From positions 39,140 through 103,139 of the forward strand of contig NZ_LVHF01000026.1 of NCBI RefSeq assembly GCF_001650345.1: 64,000 nucleotides of DNA, read 5' to 3'. A program made the position numbers and the translations under genes. The notes under the pieces are model-generated. The model was not told where the DNA came from. It saw nothing but the letters and a program-made list of their open reading frames with translations, and did not search any database. This document shows, piece by piece, positions 55,862-63,956 of the stretch (its first letter is position 1; each line of letters begins with the position of its first letter). Origin of the DNA: Photobacterium jeanii (lineage in GTDB: Bacteria; Pseudomonadota; Gammaproteobacteria; Enterobacterales; Vibrionaceae).

Positions 55862-57139
55862 TTAGACCTCCTCTACCACGGCATTAAGCGGTAAATCGTT
55901 CAATTCACACCAGTCTTGATATACTTCGTACAGGCGACGTTTGATCTGATGCTCTGTCCGATCTTGCTTATCTAGGAGCGCTTCAATACCTGTCACCAAG
56001 CTAAGATCTTCGGTTTCAGCCAGTTTCATTAACTGATACTGAATTGAAGAGTAAGTCTGGATAAGATCTTCAATCACATCACACCAAGCCTCAAAGTCAT
56101 CATCAGCGAGCCCCAGCGCTCGCCAGAAGTAAGCAAAGCCATGTTCATAAGCATATTTTCTTACCGCGATCACTCTGATCTCCCTTGCAGCACGACCCAA
56201 TGCAGATAACGCTACACCAGATAATCCCTCAAGATGAGCGTGTAAAATAGTACGAATCGTATCTGTCAGCGGGTTAGCTTGAGTAATAAAGCAAGCATCA
56301 AAATATGCTTTAACATCAACATCTAAAGCCGGATGACTCGCTTGCTCATCAAACCAATATCCACCAGCAACACTCGGTTGGGCAATGGCATTAAAAATAC
56401 GCTCAGTGGCTAATGCTCCTTCCCAACGAAAATCAGGATCCGACATCCAGAGTTGTGTCGGATCGTCGGTTTTTTCTAACATGACATAGTGAGGAAACGG
56501 ATTCTGGTTAAACTTATTCTCACGCTCTGGCAACTGATACATATCAAGCATCACCATTAGATGCTGGCTATCTGCTTTTTGCGACAGCAGCGCCATCATG
56601 CGGTCAATATTGGCTTGTTTCGATAACGCAGGATCAAACCAGGGTTCGATGGCAACGCCATACAGCCGCTGATACCAATCACGAAACTCTTGATGACGAA
56701 TGTCTTCTGAGTGATAGCACAGTTGATAGGCATCATTTAGGGTAAAATTGGCATCCCAAACCCCGAAGTAATAAGGTCGATGATCTATGCCCAATCGCTT
56801 CAGAGATTCACAAACACAACTCACAAAACAGTGAACCTTTACATCCTCAAATTCTTCCGTTGTTGCTGGTGGTGTCGCGGCAGAAGTTGACGATCCAACC
56901 TGTGACAAGAAATTCGCTAAACTCGATACGGTTGCATAATCTTGAGGCGATAAATTGCCATCTGGCACCGATAAGCCGAGATCAAGCTCAAGATGAAGGA
57001 TAAGTTGCAAGATAAGGACGGAATCTAAATACAGATCTTCATTCAATCGTGCCGATTCACTAAACAGTGCCATGTGCTGACACTGCATATTTTCAGTGAG
57101 CACCTTTTCAATCGCACGGATCATTTCTTGGTAAGTCAT
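55862..57139 (-). CDS. asbDE: Fused aryl carrier protein and AsbE-like domain (AsbD-AsbE)
   Basis: A 425-residue protein combining two roles that are separate in B. anthracis. Residues 1-85 are an acyl/aryl carrier domain with the phosphopantetheine serine in LYLDSVLILQL (about residue 40). After a low-complexity linker (about 82-94, SSTSAATPPATT) the remaining about 330 residues match AsbE in size and position; by analogy it moves 3,4-dihydroxybenzoyl from the carrier to the spermidine amine. Motifs such as CFVSCVCESLKRLGIDHRPYYFG are seen, but the catalytic mechanism cannot be read from them. AGGA precedes the ATG. The fusion itself is plain; the AsbE identity rests mainly on context and length. 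Confidence 0.78.
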   Translation of the reverse strand: MTYQEMIRAIEKVLTENMQCQHMALFSESARLNEDLYLDSVLILQLILHLELDLGLSVPDGNLSPQDYATVSSLANFLSQVGSSTSAATPPATTEEFEDVKVHCFVSCVCESLKRLGIDHRPYYFGVWDANFTLNDAYQLCYHSEDIRHQEFRDWYQRLYGVAIEPWFDPALSKQANIDRMMALLSQKADSQHLMVMLDMYQLPERENKFNQNPFPHYVMLEKTDDPTQLWMSDPDFRWEGALATERIFNAIAQPSVAGGYWFDEQASHPALDVDVKAYFDACFITQANPLTDTIRTILHAHLEGLSGVALSALGRAAREIRVIAVRKYAYEHGFAYFWRALGLADDDFEAWCDVIEDLIQTYSSIQYQLMKLAETEDLSLVTGIEALLDKQDRTEHQIKRRLYEVYQDWCELNDLPLNAVVEEV

Positions 57140-57149
57140 TTCACTTTCC

Positions 57150-58406
57150 TCAACCTAGTGCAGGTATCGCTACCGCTCGTTCAGCCAAGGCTTTACGGCT
57201 AACCTTGCCGTTAGCCATTTTCTCTATCCGCGCAACCTGCTCGAATTCAACCGGCAACTGGAAACTCGCCAAGCGAGTTCCACACCATCGACGGATCCGA
57301 CTCGGCTCCATTTTCTCTGTGGCGACATATTGCAAGCAAACCCGCTCACCGGATAATGGATCTTGGCGTTTAAATACCACGGCATCCGTTATTTCTGTCA
57401 TTTCCAACACCACATCTTCAACATCTTGCGGGTACACATTGAGCCCAGCGACATTAATGGTGTCATCTAATCGTGCAATAAAATGTAAGCCACCAACATC
57501 ATCAAAATACCCAAGATCTCGGGTATATATCGTCTTTTCGCCGTAGTTAACCACAATTTCTTTGGGATCATCACGATGGTTTCCTGCCGATACCGTTAAG
57601 TGCGGTAATGGAAAACCAATATGCTCAGCACTTTGAGTGTCTGAATTAATCGCCACACACCCGGCCTCAGAGCAGCCATATTGCTGGAAAAGATGATCGG
57701 TACGCGCAGCGAGCGCATTAAACCAGGCCTGAGGCAAAGCCGTCCCCGAAGTCATCACCGCGTGAATCTTCTTATCCGCGGGATACAGCTTCACAACCGA
57801 TTGCAATAAGGTCGGCGATGAATAGAGCAATGGCTTTTCCATCTGAAGCAATTTTTTGATCAAATACTTAGGATTAATATTGCTGATGACTATTGGCTCT
57901 AAGCCTCGTTGTAAGGCGACAAGTACGCCAGCGATCAAGCCATAAGAATGGGTAATTGGGCATGCGATTAACGGTGTCATGGTGTTAGGTAAAGTGAAGT
58001 TGGCGACATAACTGGCAAGCTCTTCATCTATCGCATGCCAAGTTCGCATGATCACTTTAGGCTCCCCCGTTGTTCCCGAGCTCGTTTGCACTAGCACGGC
58101 TTGGCTATCATTATCAGTTCGACCTAATGACAGGCATTGGCGTCCTTCTTCTAACAGCAAATAATGACAGTTCGCTTTTTTTGCCAGCCTTTTTGCTGCC
58201 AATTTTGGCGTTTGGCCATAAATGGGATACGCCGAAGCACCACAGCTTTTGAGGTACAAACAAACCGCCAACCAATACGCAGGATCTGAACTGCAAACTG
58301 CAATACGTTTCCCTTGGCATTGCCCCAACACATCATGCTGCGAAAAAGCCGCATTATGACGCTCAAAATAAGCTTGATCATAGTGATCATCGTTTACGTA
58401 AATCAT
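57150..58406 (-). CDS. asbC: AMP-dependent aryl ligase (AsbC-like)
   Basis: Adenylates 3,4-dihydroxybenzoate and loads it on the carrier domain of the next gene. 418 residues, ANL superfamily: the P-loop-like motif VLVQTSSGTTGEPKVIMRT (about residue 120), the A5-like QQYGCSEAG, the hinge YFDDVGGLHFIARLDDTINVAGLNVYP (positions about 306-332), and the C-terminal lysine in MANGKVSRKALAE. The ATG at 58406 has AAGGA upstream; the longer frame from 58469 would overlap asbB by 47 bp. It is shorter than typical acyl-CoA synthetases, as is AsbC. Confidence 0.85.
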   Translation of the reverse strand: MIYVNDDHYDQAYFERHNAAFSQHDVLGQCQGKRIAVCSSDPAYWLAVCLYLKSCGASAYPIYGQTPKLAAKRLAKKANCHYLLLEEGRQCLSLGRTDNDSQAVLVQTSSGTTGEPKVIMRTWHAIDEELASYVANFTLPNTMTPLIACPITHSYGLIAGVLVALQRGLEPIVISNINPKYLIKKLLQMEKPLLYSSPTLLQSVVKLYPADKKIHAVMTSGTALPQAWFNALAARTDHLFQQYGCSEAGCVAINSDTQSAEHIGFPLPHLTVSAGNHRDDPKEIVVNYGEKTIYTRDLGYFDDVGGLHFIARLDDTINVAGLNVYPQDVEDVVLEMTEITDAVVFKRQDPLSGERVCLQYVATEKMEPSRIRRWCGTRLASFQLPVEFEQVARIEKMANGKVSRKALAERAVAIPALG

Positions 58407-58422
58407 ACTTTCCTTGTGATAT

Positions 58423-60198
58423 TCACTTATTACTTGCAAGGGCGTTCGGTACCCAGTGATGACACTCATCGGCTGAACTTGTCAGTTTTCGAGTCATCAA
58501 AGATTCCGTGAGCACTTGCGGGGCATGACAATTGAGGGCATGTAACCGTTTACTCAATCCAGGATGACGCTCGGCGTAGGCATCCAAGCACTGGCGTACC
58601 AATGCCCAAAATGTCTCTTCATCAAAGCCGTAGCAGACATGAAATAAGTGCGAGACTTCAGCCAAGTTATAAACAAACAAGGTGTCGACTACGAGTTCAC
58701 GCAGCAACTCAACAGAGCTCATCTGGTAATAGAGATCGAGAGGTGCTTGTTGATAAACGTCATTAAGCGCAGCAAAGTCTGGCAGGAACTCTTCGCATGC
58801 CAAAAATGACGCGCAATACTCCACACTCTCATGAAAATCACGCACCATGATCCGCTCCGGCCAACCATCGCGGTGGATCAAAATCATATTCTGACCATGT
58901 GCTTCAATGGCGATTCCATGCTTAACCAAGAGATGCCACACAGGCACCACAGCGACCTCCAGCAAACGCGTCAGCCACGCAGCCAACCCATAACGTTCAA
59001 TCCATCCAGCCATAAACGGTAAGTCATCACGCTCTATCATCATCAAGGCATTAAATGGAATCGCTTGCTCGCCTGTTTGGAGCTGGCTTTCAACACTGGT
59101 TCGAAAAATAGCGGCTAAGCATCCATCAGCAGGAGCTTGTCCTAAGGGATGGTGCCTAGGTTGGAAGTGTAATCCCGCGTACTCTGGCAAAATGGTGAGA
59201 CCATGAAGTTCAACATCACTGGTAATAACCTGCATTAACCACTGTGAAATGGCTGGGGCACTACAAATTGAATGCGGTTCCAGCACGCGTTTAGCAGAGG
59301 TATTCACCATACTCAATGGCAGTTTGATATGCGCTTTGGTTGCGTAACTCTGATTAATCAAAGTGCGCACCGACTGTGAAGCGACATAGTTATCGCCCGC
59401 CAGCCCTAAATCAATCACCTCATCACCTCCCCCTTCTGTCGTGCTTTTTTTCAAGAAAGGAGAGAAGGTGTCATCTTGCTGAAGCTGCTGCCATTGCCAT
59501 GGGTGAACCGGCATCAAAGCATAGCGCTGCCAATCCCCTCCCTTTTCCTTTAGCTTCTGAGTTAAAGACCGCCAATGGTGACGCCCTAACTCGGTTTGCC
59601 AAAACACATCATGCGTGGCAGGTAGATTCATTTGCAGGTGACGCTGCTTAATTGCCAACCATTGCAGCGAGAACGATTGGGCACCTTCAGGACCATAGGC
59701 ATGATGATCCTCCAACGAAAATCCCGTTCGAGCTTTGAATGAAGGGTGATAAGGGTGACCTTCATCCAGCAAGGCTTCAAGTTGGGTATAGCTCGCTCGA
59801 CGACGTGATAAAGGCAATGTTAAGTGGCTCTGATTCCATTTGCACAGAGTGATCGTTTGGCGAAACTCATCCATCATTGCGGCTTTTACCTGCTCCGTGG
59901 TCGGTAAATCTGCGACCACTTGAGCAAGGCAAGGCGCAAATACATCCGCTGTTTTACACTGTGAGGAAGAAGCCACCGAGCAAGTTAAGCTACCGATATC
60001 CAACCTGACACGACCAAAAGCACCTTCTCGTGCTATCACTTGATAGTCATGTTGACCCATGCGCCATTGAAAGCGTGTTCGTCCATCACTCAGCGATTGC
60101 TTTTGAATCGGCAAAGCACCTTCAAATAACAACGCCTCAACTAATTGACGTAATACACGTTGCTCTGCAGAAAGCATCCTCATATCAGGCAATGGCAT
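58423..60198 (-). CDS. asbB: NIS siderophore synthetase AsbB-like (IucA/IucC family)
   Basis: ATP-dependent, NRPS-independent synthetase that by analogy joins a second polyamine arm to the citrate half made by AsbA. 591 residues. Family motifs are EGHPYHPSFKARTGFS near residue 148 (ATP phosphate binding), MPVHPWQW, KLPLSMVNTSAKR, GIAIEAHGQNMIL (about 438) and MVRDFHES. The start ATG at 60198 has a perfect GGAGGTGA and overlaps the asbA stop by 14 bp, so translation is coupled. No aerobactin lysine oxygenase or acetylase is present. Confidence 0.88.
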   Translation of the reverse strand: MPLPDMRMLSAEQRVLRQLVEALLFEGALPIQKQSLSDGRTRFQWRMGQHDYQVIAREGAFGRVRLDIGSLTCSVASSSQCKTADVFAPCLAQVVADLPTTEQVKAAMMDEFRQTITLCKWNQSHLTLPLSRRRASYTQLEALLDEGHPYHPSFKARTGFSLEDHHAYGPEGAQSFSLQWLAIKQRHLQMNLPATHDVFWQTELGRHHWRSLTQKLKEKGGDWQRYALMPVHPWQWQQLQQDDTFSPFLKKSTTEGGGDEVIDLGLAGDNYVASQSVRTLINQSYATKAHIKLPLSMVNTSAKRVLEPHSICSAPAISQWLMQVITSDVELHGLTILPEYAGLHFQPRHHPLGQAPADGCLAAIFRTSVESQLQTGEQAIPFNALMMIERDDLPFMAGWIERYGLAAWLTRLLEVAVVPVWHLLVKHGIAIEAHGQNMILIHRDGWPERIMVRDFHESVEYCASFLACEEFLPDFAALNDVYQQAPLDLYYQMSSVELLRELVVDTLFVYNLAEVSHLFHVCYGFDEETFWALVRQCLDAYAERHPGLSKRLHALNCHAPQVLTESLMTRKLTSSADECHHWVPNALASNK

Positions 60199-62080
60199 TC
60201 GTCACCTCCGAAGGCTCTGTCACTACCGCTTTCTCATCGTTGTTTTGTGATACATCACTCTCTGTCCCCACCAGAGATGAACAGGGTAATGCGCTTGAGA
60301 GTGGATTAGGAAACGCGGTATACACCGCTTGCTCGTTCTCCACCATTAACTCATCAATATCTTGCACTCGAGTAAGCAAGTTCGCTTTAGCTGGAATACT
60401 GGGCTTACTCAGCAAACTGGCAACAAAACGATGGCCCGCCCCTGTCAGTTCCTGCTTCAAAGCCGTTAGGCGCTGCTGTACAAAATGCAATAACACTGAT
60501 TCAGCAATCAATTGATCAGCCCCCATACGACCAATGATGGAAAAGAGATGATTAACCATCAGATAGTAAGCAAAGCGATCACAAATCATCTGATCATCAA
60601 AATACAAATCATGGACTGTCGCAGAGTCAGGCTCTAACGATTCTAAATAGGTGGCGTACGCGGTGGATAAATAGAAACCTTGGTTATCGCGAAAATAGTA
60701 AGTCTGCGGGTAGCCCTGAGAATTAAAGCGCAGCACACTATTTTGTTGATGCGCCTCAAGCGCTATACCGTGCTCATCGTACAAGCGGATCATTGGCTCG
60801 ATAGCACAATCCCAATAACGAGCAAACCACTTCATACTTGTTTGCGGCAATGACGTCTGCATTCGCTCCGCTAACTGCTTAATATGGCAGGCAAGTAGAG
60901 AGTCAGAAGTTAAAAGAGGGTCTTGCGTTAACGCCGCGATGGTAACGGTGTCGTGATCATCGCCCAGTGGGAAAGGATTTTCTCGAATAATGACTTCAAA
61001 ACCACTCTCAGCACGCGCAGGTAAATCGACCGTAATATAGGCTGGGTCAGTGATCACTTGAAATGTTGGGTAGCGCTCTGAAAACCCGGTCTTACGATAG
61101 AGGCTTGCCATAACCACACCAGCTTCTAGCTCATGGCGCTTATTCACTCGTAATGAGTTCGTGATTTTTATTGGTATTGAAAACTTATACATCCATGGCA
61201 ACTCAGGATGATATAGCGAGCGAACCGATGATGTCGCAGTCATTGCAATGCCGCGGCGACCACAGTCAATGATCATCCGCTGTGCGATCAAGGCTTGGAC
61301 ATAGTCTTGATGTAGCAACCATTGAGCCTGAATAGGGTGCATGGGTAACACTACGTGTTCAGATGTGACTAAATCCCCAACAGCAAAACTATGGCGGATC
61401 ATATCTTCAGCTGTGATTGCCAATGCTGAGCGTTGGCTAATCAAAGAACGGTGAATTTGAAAATAATGGAGAGAAAACTCACCTGTCAGCTCAGGGGCAT
61501 AGTCATCATGTTGATAATCCGCCATTCCCTGACGGCTCTTAGGAGTCGGATGCTGCCAATGTCCAAAGACCAAGGCTTGCTCGGCGTCGATAAAACGTAA
61601 GCTTTGTAGTCGCTCATCATCTTTACGCGCTGTCACATAGCGCTGCATGACTTGCTCGCTATCAAGGATCCGTCGGAGTAACTCACGCTCCTTTTCTGCC
61701 ATGTCTTGATAACCTGCGTTAACGTACATCTCTCGTACCAATAACAGCACGGCATTTAGTGGCGCAATGACACTCCATTGCGGCAAAAATTGCCACGCTT
61801 GGTAGTGGAAAAGACGACCAAAGCTGTGCCGTCCAACCTGGGTGCGATATGTGACTTCAACCGCTAACTTTGCAGATTGATGCGGTAAAGGAATCTCTAC
61901 AATCCAAGCATCATCCTTGATAGCAAACAACGTTGTATTGTCACGCTCGTGTTGGGATTGATAGACCTGACGCCATTGTTGGGCGGTTTGCCACCCTCCT
62001 TGTTCCACTTCCCGCAAGTAGCAGTTCATAAATGCTTGAAAGGATGCCTGCTCCGCTATGTTGTTCACATCTAAGCTCAT
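60185..62080 (-). CDS. asbA: NIS siderophore synthetase AsbA-like (IucA/IucC family)
   Basis: First gene of the operon. By analogy with B. anthracis it adenylates citrate and condenses it with spermidine. 631 residues. Motifs are PMHPIQAQWLL (about 248), SSVRSLYHPELPWMYKFS, IPIKITNSLRVNK (about 315), GIALEAHQQNSVL (about 455) and YYFRDNQGFYL. The C-terminal 50 residues are low-complexity and acidic, an extension that may be unfolded. The ATG at 62080 has AGAGGG upstream. A Fur box at 62151-62165 lies in the promoter region. Confidence 0.88.
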   Translation of the reverse strand: MSLDVNNIAEQASFQAFMNCYLREVEQGGWQTAQQWRQVYQSQHERDNTTLFAIKDDAWIVEIPLPHQSAKLAVEVTYRTQVGRHSFGRLFHYQAWQFLPQWSVIAPLNAVLLLVREMYVNAGYQDMAEKERELLRRILDSEQVMQRYVTARKDDERLQSLRFIDAEQALVFGHWQHPTPKSRQGMADYQHDDYAPELTGEFSLHYFQIHRSLISQRSALAITAEDMIRHSFAVGDLVTSEHVVLPMHPIQAQWLLHQDYVQALIAQRMIIDCGRRGIAMTATSSVRSLYHPELPWMYKFSIPIKITNSLRVNKRHELEAGVVMASLYRKTGFSERYPTFQVITDPAYITVDLPARAESGFEVIIRENPFPLGDDHDTVTIAALTQDPLLTSDSLLACHIKQLAERMQTSLPQTSMKWFARYWDCAIEPMIRLYDEHGIALEAHQQNSVLRFNSQGYPQTYYFRDNQGFYLSTAYATYLESLEPDSATVHDLYFDDQMICDRFAYYLMVNHLFSIIGRMGADQLIAESVLLHFVQQRLTALKQELTGAGHRFVASLLSKPSIPAKANLLTRVQDIDELMVENEQAVYTAFPNPLSSALPCSSLVGTESDVSQNNDEKAVVTEPSEVTNAIA

Positions 62081-62150
62081 AATCCCTCTAGCTAAATCCT
62101 TGATGTCTAAATTTTCGTACTAAATACTGACTAAGCTCACAAGAATTTAA

Positions 62151-62165
62151 TGATATTAATTCTCA
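62151..62165. promoter_or_regulatory. Fur box between asbA and the MATE gene
   Basis: TGATATTAATTCTCA matches the 15-bp Fur core at 12 of 14 defined positions. It lies 71 bp before asbA and 128 bp before the divergent exporter gene and could control both. Confidence 0.7.
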
Positions 62166-62292
62166 TTTCAATAAGAGTTACGTTTGTTACAAGGAAGGTT
62201 GAGTAGGATTCAAAACAACAGATAGGAAGCTAGCGGTCGAGCAGGATTTTCAACAAGATACTGGTTTTCAAAATAATAAATCATGTATTTCT

Positions 62293-63645
62293 ATGGCAAA
62301 GCAAACCAACCGTGCCCTTGAGGGTGCCGTATTACCGACGTTTTTCTATTACGCCATCCCATCACTATTGGGTTTATTAGCCATATCTACCGCCGGGATT
62401 GTTGATGGTATTTTCATTGGCCGCTTTTTAGGCTCAAGTGCGCTAGCGGCTGTGAATCTGTTGATCCCATACTTCACCTTTATGTTTGCACTTGCGTTAA
62501 TGATCGCTATTGGTGGTTCAGTGTTAGCCGGAAAGTATCTCGGCGAAAATAAACACGTCTTCGCTCATCGCATTTTCAGCCAATCATTGCTCACAATCAT
62601 TAGCATAACGACGCTTGCCGCTCTGTTGATACATTGGTTTCCAACTGTGCTATTTCACTTCTTAGGCGCACCATTAGCCCTACATCAAGACATGTCTCAC
62701 TATCTCAATATCATGTCGCTTTGCCTTATCATTCAATTGACAGGCATGGTGTTGTATTACTTTATCCGAGTAGATGGTCAGCCAGTGCTTGGCACAATAG
62801 CTTTGATGGTTGGGGCGGGAACGAATATCGCTTTAGATGCCTTGTTTCTTGGTTATTTTAAGTTAGATATTTCGTGGGCGGCTTGGGCAACAACGTTAGC
62901 ACAAACTCTACAATGCGTGATTATGCTACTCTTTTTTACTCGCCCAGAACGACGTTTACAACTCACTACGAAACTACTCTCTGCACCTCGCTTTTTACGC
63001 GCACTTTACAATGGCAGCTCAGAGTTTATTAATGAACTCTCGGTAGGGATCGTGATATTTACAGTACATTGGCTACTGCTTCGCAACGTAGGAGCGCAAG
63101 GTGTCGCAGGGTTTGCCATTGCCAATTACTTACTCTTTATCGGAATGATGACGTTTTATGGCATTATCGATGCCGTTCACGTCTTGATCAGCCAAAATCA
63201 TGGAGCAAAAAACAAACACCGCATACGGCAGATCATGGCAGTCGCTACCACAACAATCATGATGATCAGTGCATTATTGGCAATGGCTGCATGGTCGGCA
63301 CCTCAGTTTATTACGGCACTATTTCTTGATGACATCACCAGTACAGCAAGCCTTCAAGCCCAAGCTTACATGCAGGTTATTTGGCCTTGTTTTCTCTTTA
63401 GTGGGATGAATGTTCTGCTCTCATCCTACTTCACGGCAACCCAACAACCACGCCAATCTGCCACCATAGCCTTATTACGCGGATTAATATTACCAGTGGG
63501 GTTATTGCTAGGGTTCAGCTTTGCTGCTCCATGGCACTTTCTTATCGCACTTCCCGTCGCAGAAGGACTCACATTACTCTTTGCTTTAAATTGTTACCGA
63601 ATCCACTCTCGTACTCAGCACTACACCACAAATTACGCTAACTAA
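62293..63645 (+). CDS. MATE-family efflux transporter, candidate siderophore exporter
   Basis: Inner-membrane transporter of 450 residues with 12 predicted helices in two homologous halves (MatE domains, about 15-175 and 240-400). Motifs are LPTFFYYAIPSLLGLL, GIVDGIFIGRFLGSSALAAVNL and NIALDALFLGYFKLDISWAAWAT in the first half. MATE proteins are sodium- or proton-driven exporters of drugs and metabolites. Being divergent from asbA across a Fur box, it is a good candidate to export the finished siderophore; this is inference. No clear ribosome binding site is seen at the ATG. Confidence 0.88.
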   Translation: MAKQTNRALEGAVLPTFFYYAIPSLLGLLAISTAGIVDGIFIGRFLGSSALAAVNLLIPYFTFMFALALMIAIGGSVLAGKYLGENKHVFAHRIFSQSLLTIISITTLAALLIHWFPTVLFHFLGAPLALHQDMSHYLNIMSLCLIIQLTGMVLYYFIRVDGQPVLGTIALMVGAGTNIALDALFLGYFKLDISWAAWATTLAQTLQCVIMLLFFTRPERRLQLTTKLLSAPRFLRALYNGSSEFINELSVGIVIFTVHWLLLRNVGAQGVAGFAIANYLLFIGMMTFYGIIDAVHVLISQNHGAKNKHRIRQIMAVATTTIMMISALLAMAAWSAPQFITALFLDDITSTASLQAQAYMQVIWPCFLFSGMNVLLSSYFTATQQPRQSATIALLRGLILPVGLLLGFSFAAPWHFLIALPVAEGLTLLFALNCYRIHSRTQHYTTNYAN

Positions 63646-63690
63646 GTGCAAGAGGGGCTTAAAAACAATGAAGAAATGGGAATCAAAAAG

Positions 63691-63720
63691 GTATAGCTAA
63701 CCAACTGAACGACCGCTTCC
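63691..63720 (-). pseudogene. 5' fragment of a degenerate tRNA-Asp copy
   Basis: On the minus strand GGAAGCGGTCGTTCAGTTGG and the bases after it resemble the acceptor and D arm of tRNA-Asp, then the similarity stops. The acceptor has an extra A (GGAAGCGG for GGAGCGG). Confidence 0.6.
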
Positions 63721-63752
63721 AATCCATGATTAACCAAAATACAAACGTAAAA

Positions 63753-63778
63753 AAGCCCGAGTCTTTCGACTCGGGCTT
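63753..63778 (-). terminator. Terminator after the degenerate tRNA copy
   Basis: AAGCCCGAGT / ACTCGGGCTT with a 6-nt loop and a minus-strand T run. Confidence 0.85.
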
Positions 63779-63786
63779 AGTATAAG

Positions 63787-63891
63787 TGGCGGAGCGGACG
63801 GGACTCCCCATACCGAAAATCAGCGCGACCCTCGGCGTGGCAGGCCGCTGCCTTCAAGGTAAATAGGCTAACCTACTGAACGACCGCTTCC
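63787..63891 (-). pseudogene. Degenerate tRNA-Asp-like gene
   Basis: A 105-nt minus-strand tract starts GGAAGCGGTCGTTCAG and ends GTCCCGTCCGCTCCGCCA, including CCA. The D arm is recognisable. The anticodon-like loop reads CTGCCAC (GCC, where tRNA-Asp has GTC). The T arm is broken by an insertion of about 14 nt (GCTGATTTTCGGTATGGG), and extra bases lie between D and anticodon arms. It is too irregular to be a working tRNA by eye. Confidence 0.65.
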
Positions 63892-63922
63892 AATCCATGA
63901 TTAACCAAAATACAAACGTAAA

Positions 63923-63948
63923 AAGCCCGAGTCTTTCGACTCGGGCTT
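63923..63948 (-). terminator. Terminator after tRNA-Asp
   Basis: The same hairpin as at 63753-63778, 8 bp downstream of the tRNA-Asp CCA end, with a minus-strand T run. Confidence 0.88.
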
Positions 63949-63956
63949 AGTATAAG

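Noticed and set aside
58423..62080. Aerobactin operon
   Set aside because: Two IucA/IucC-family genes are present, but there is no lysine N6-hydroxylase (IucD) or acetylase (IucB). AsbC, carrier and AsbF genes point to a petrobactin-type pathway.
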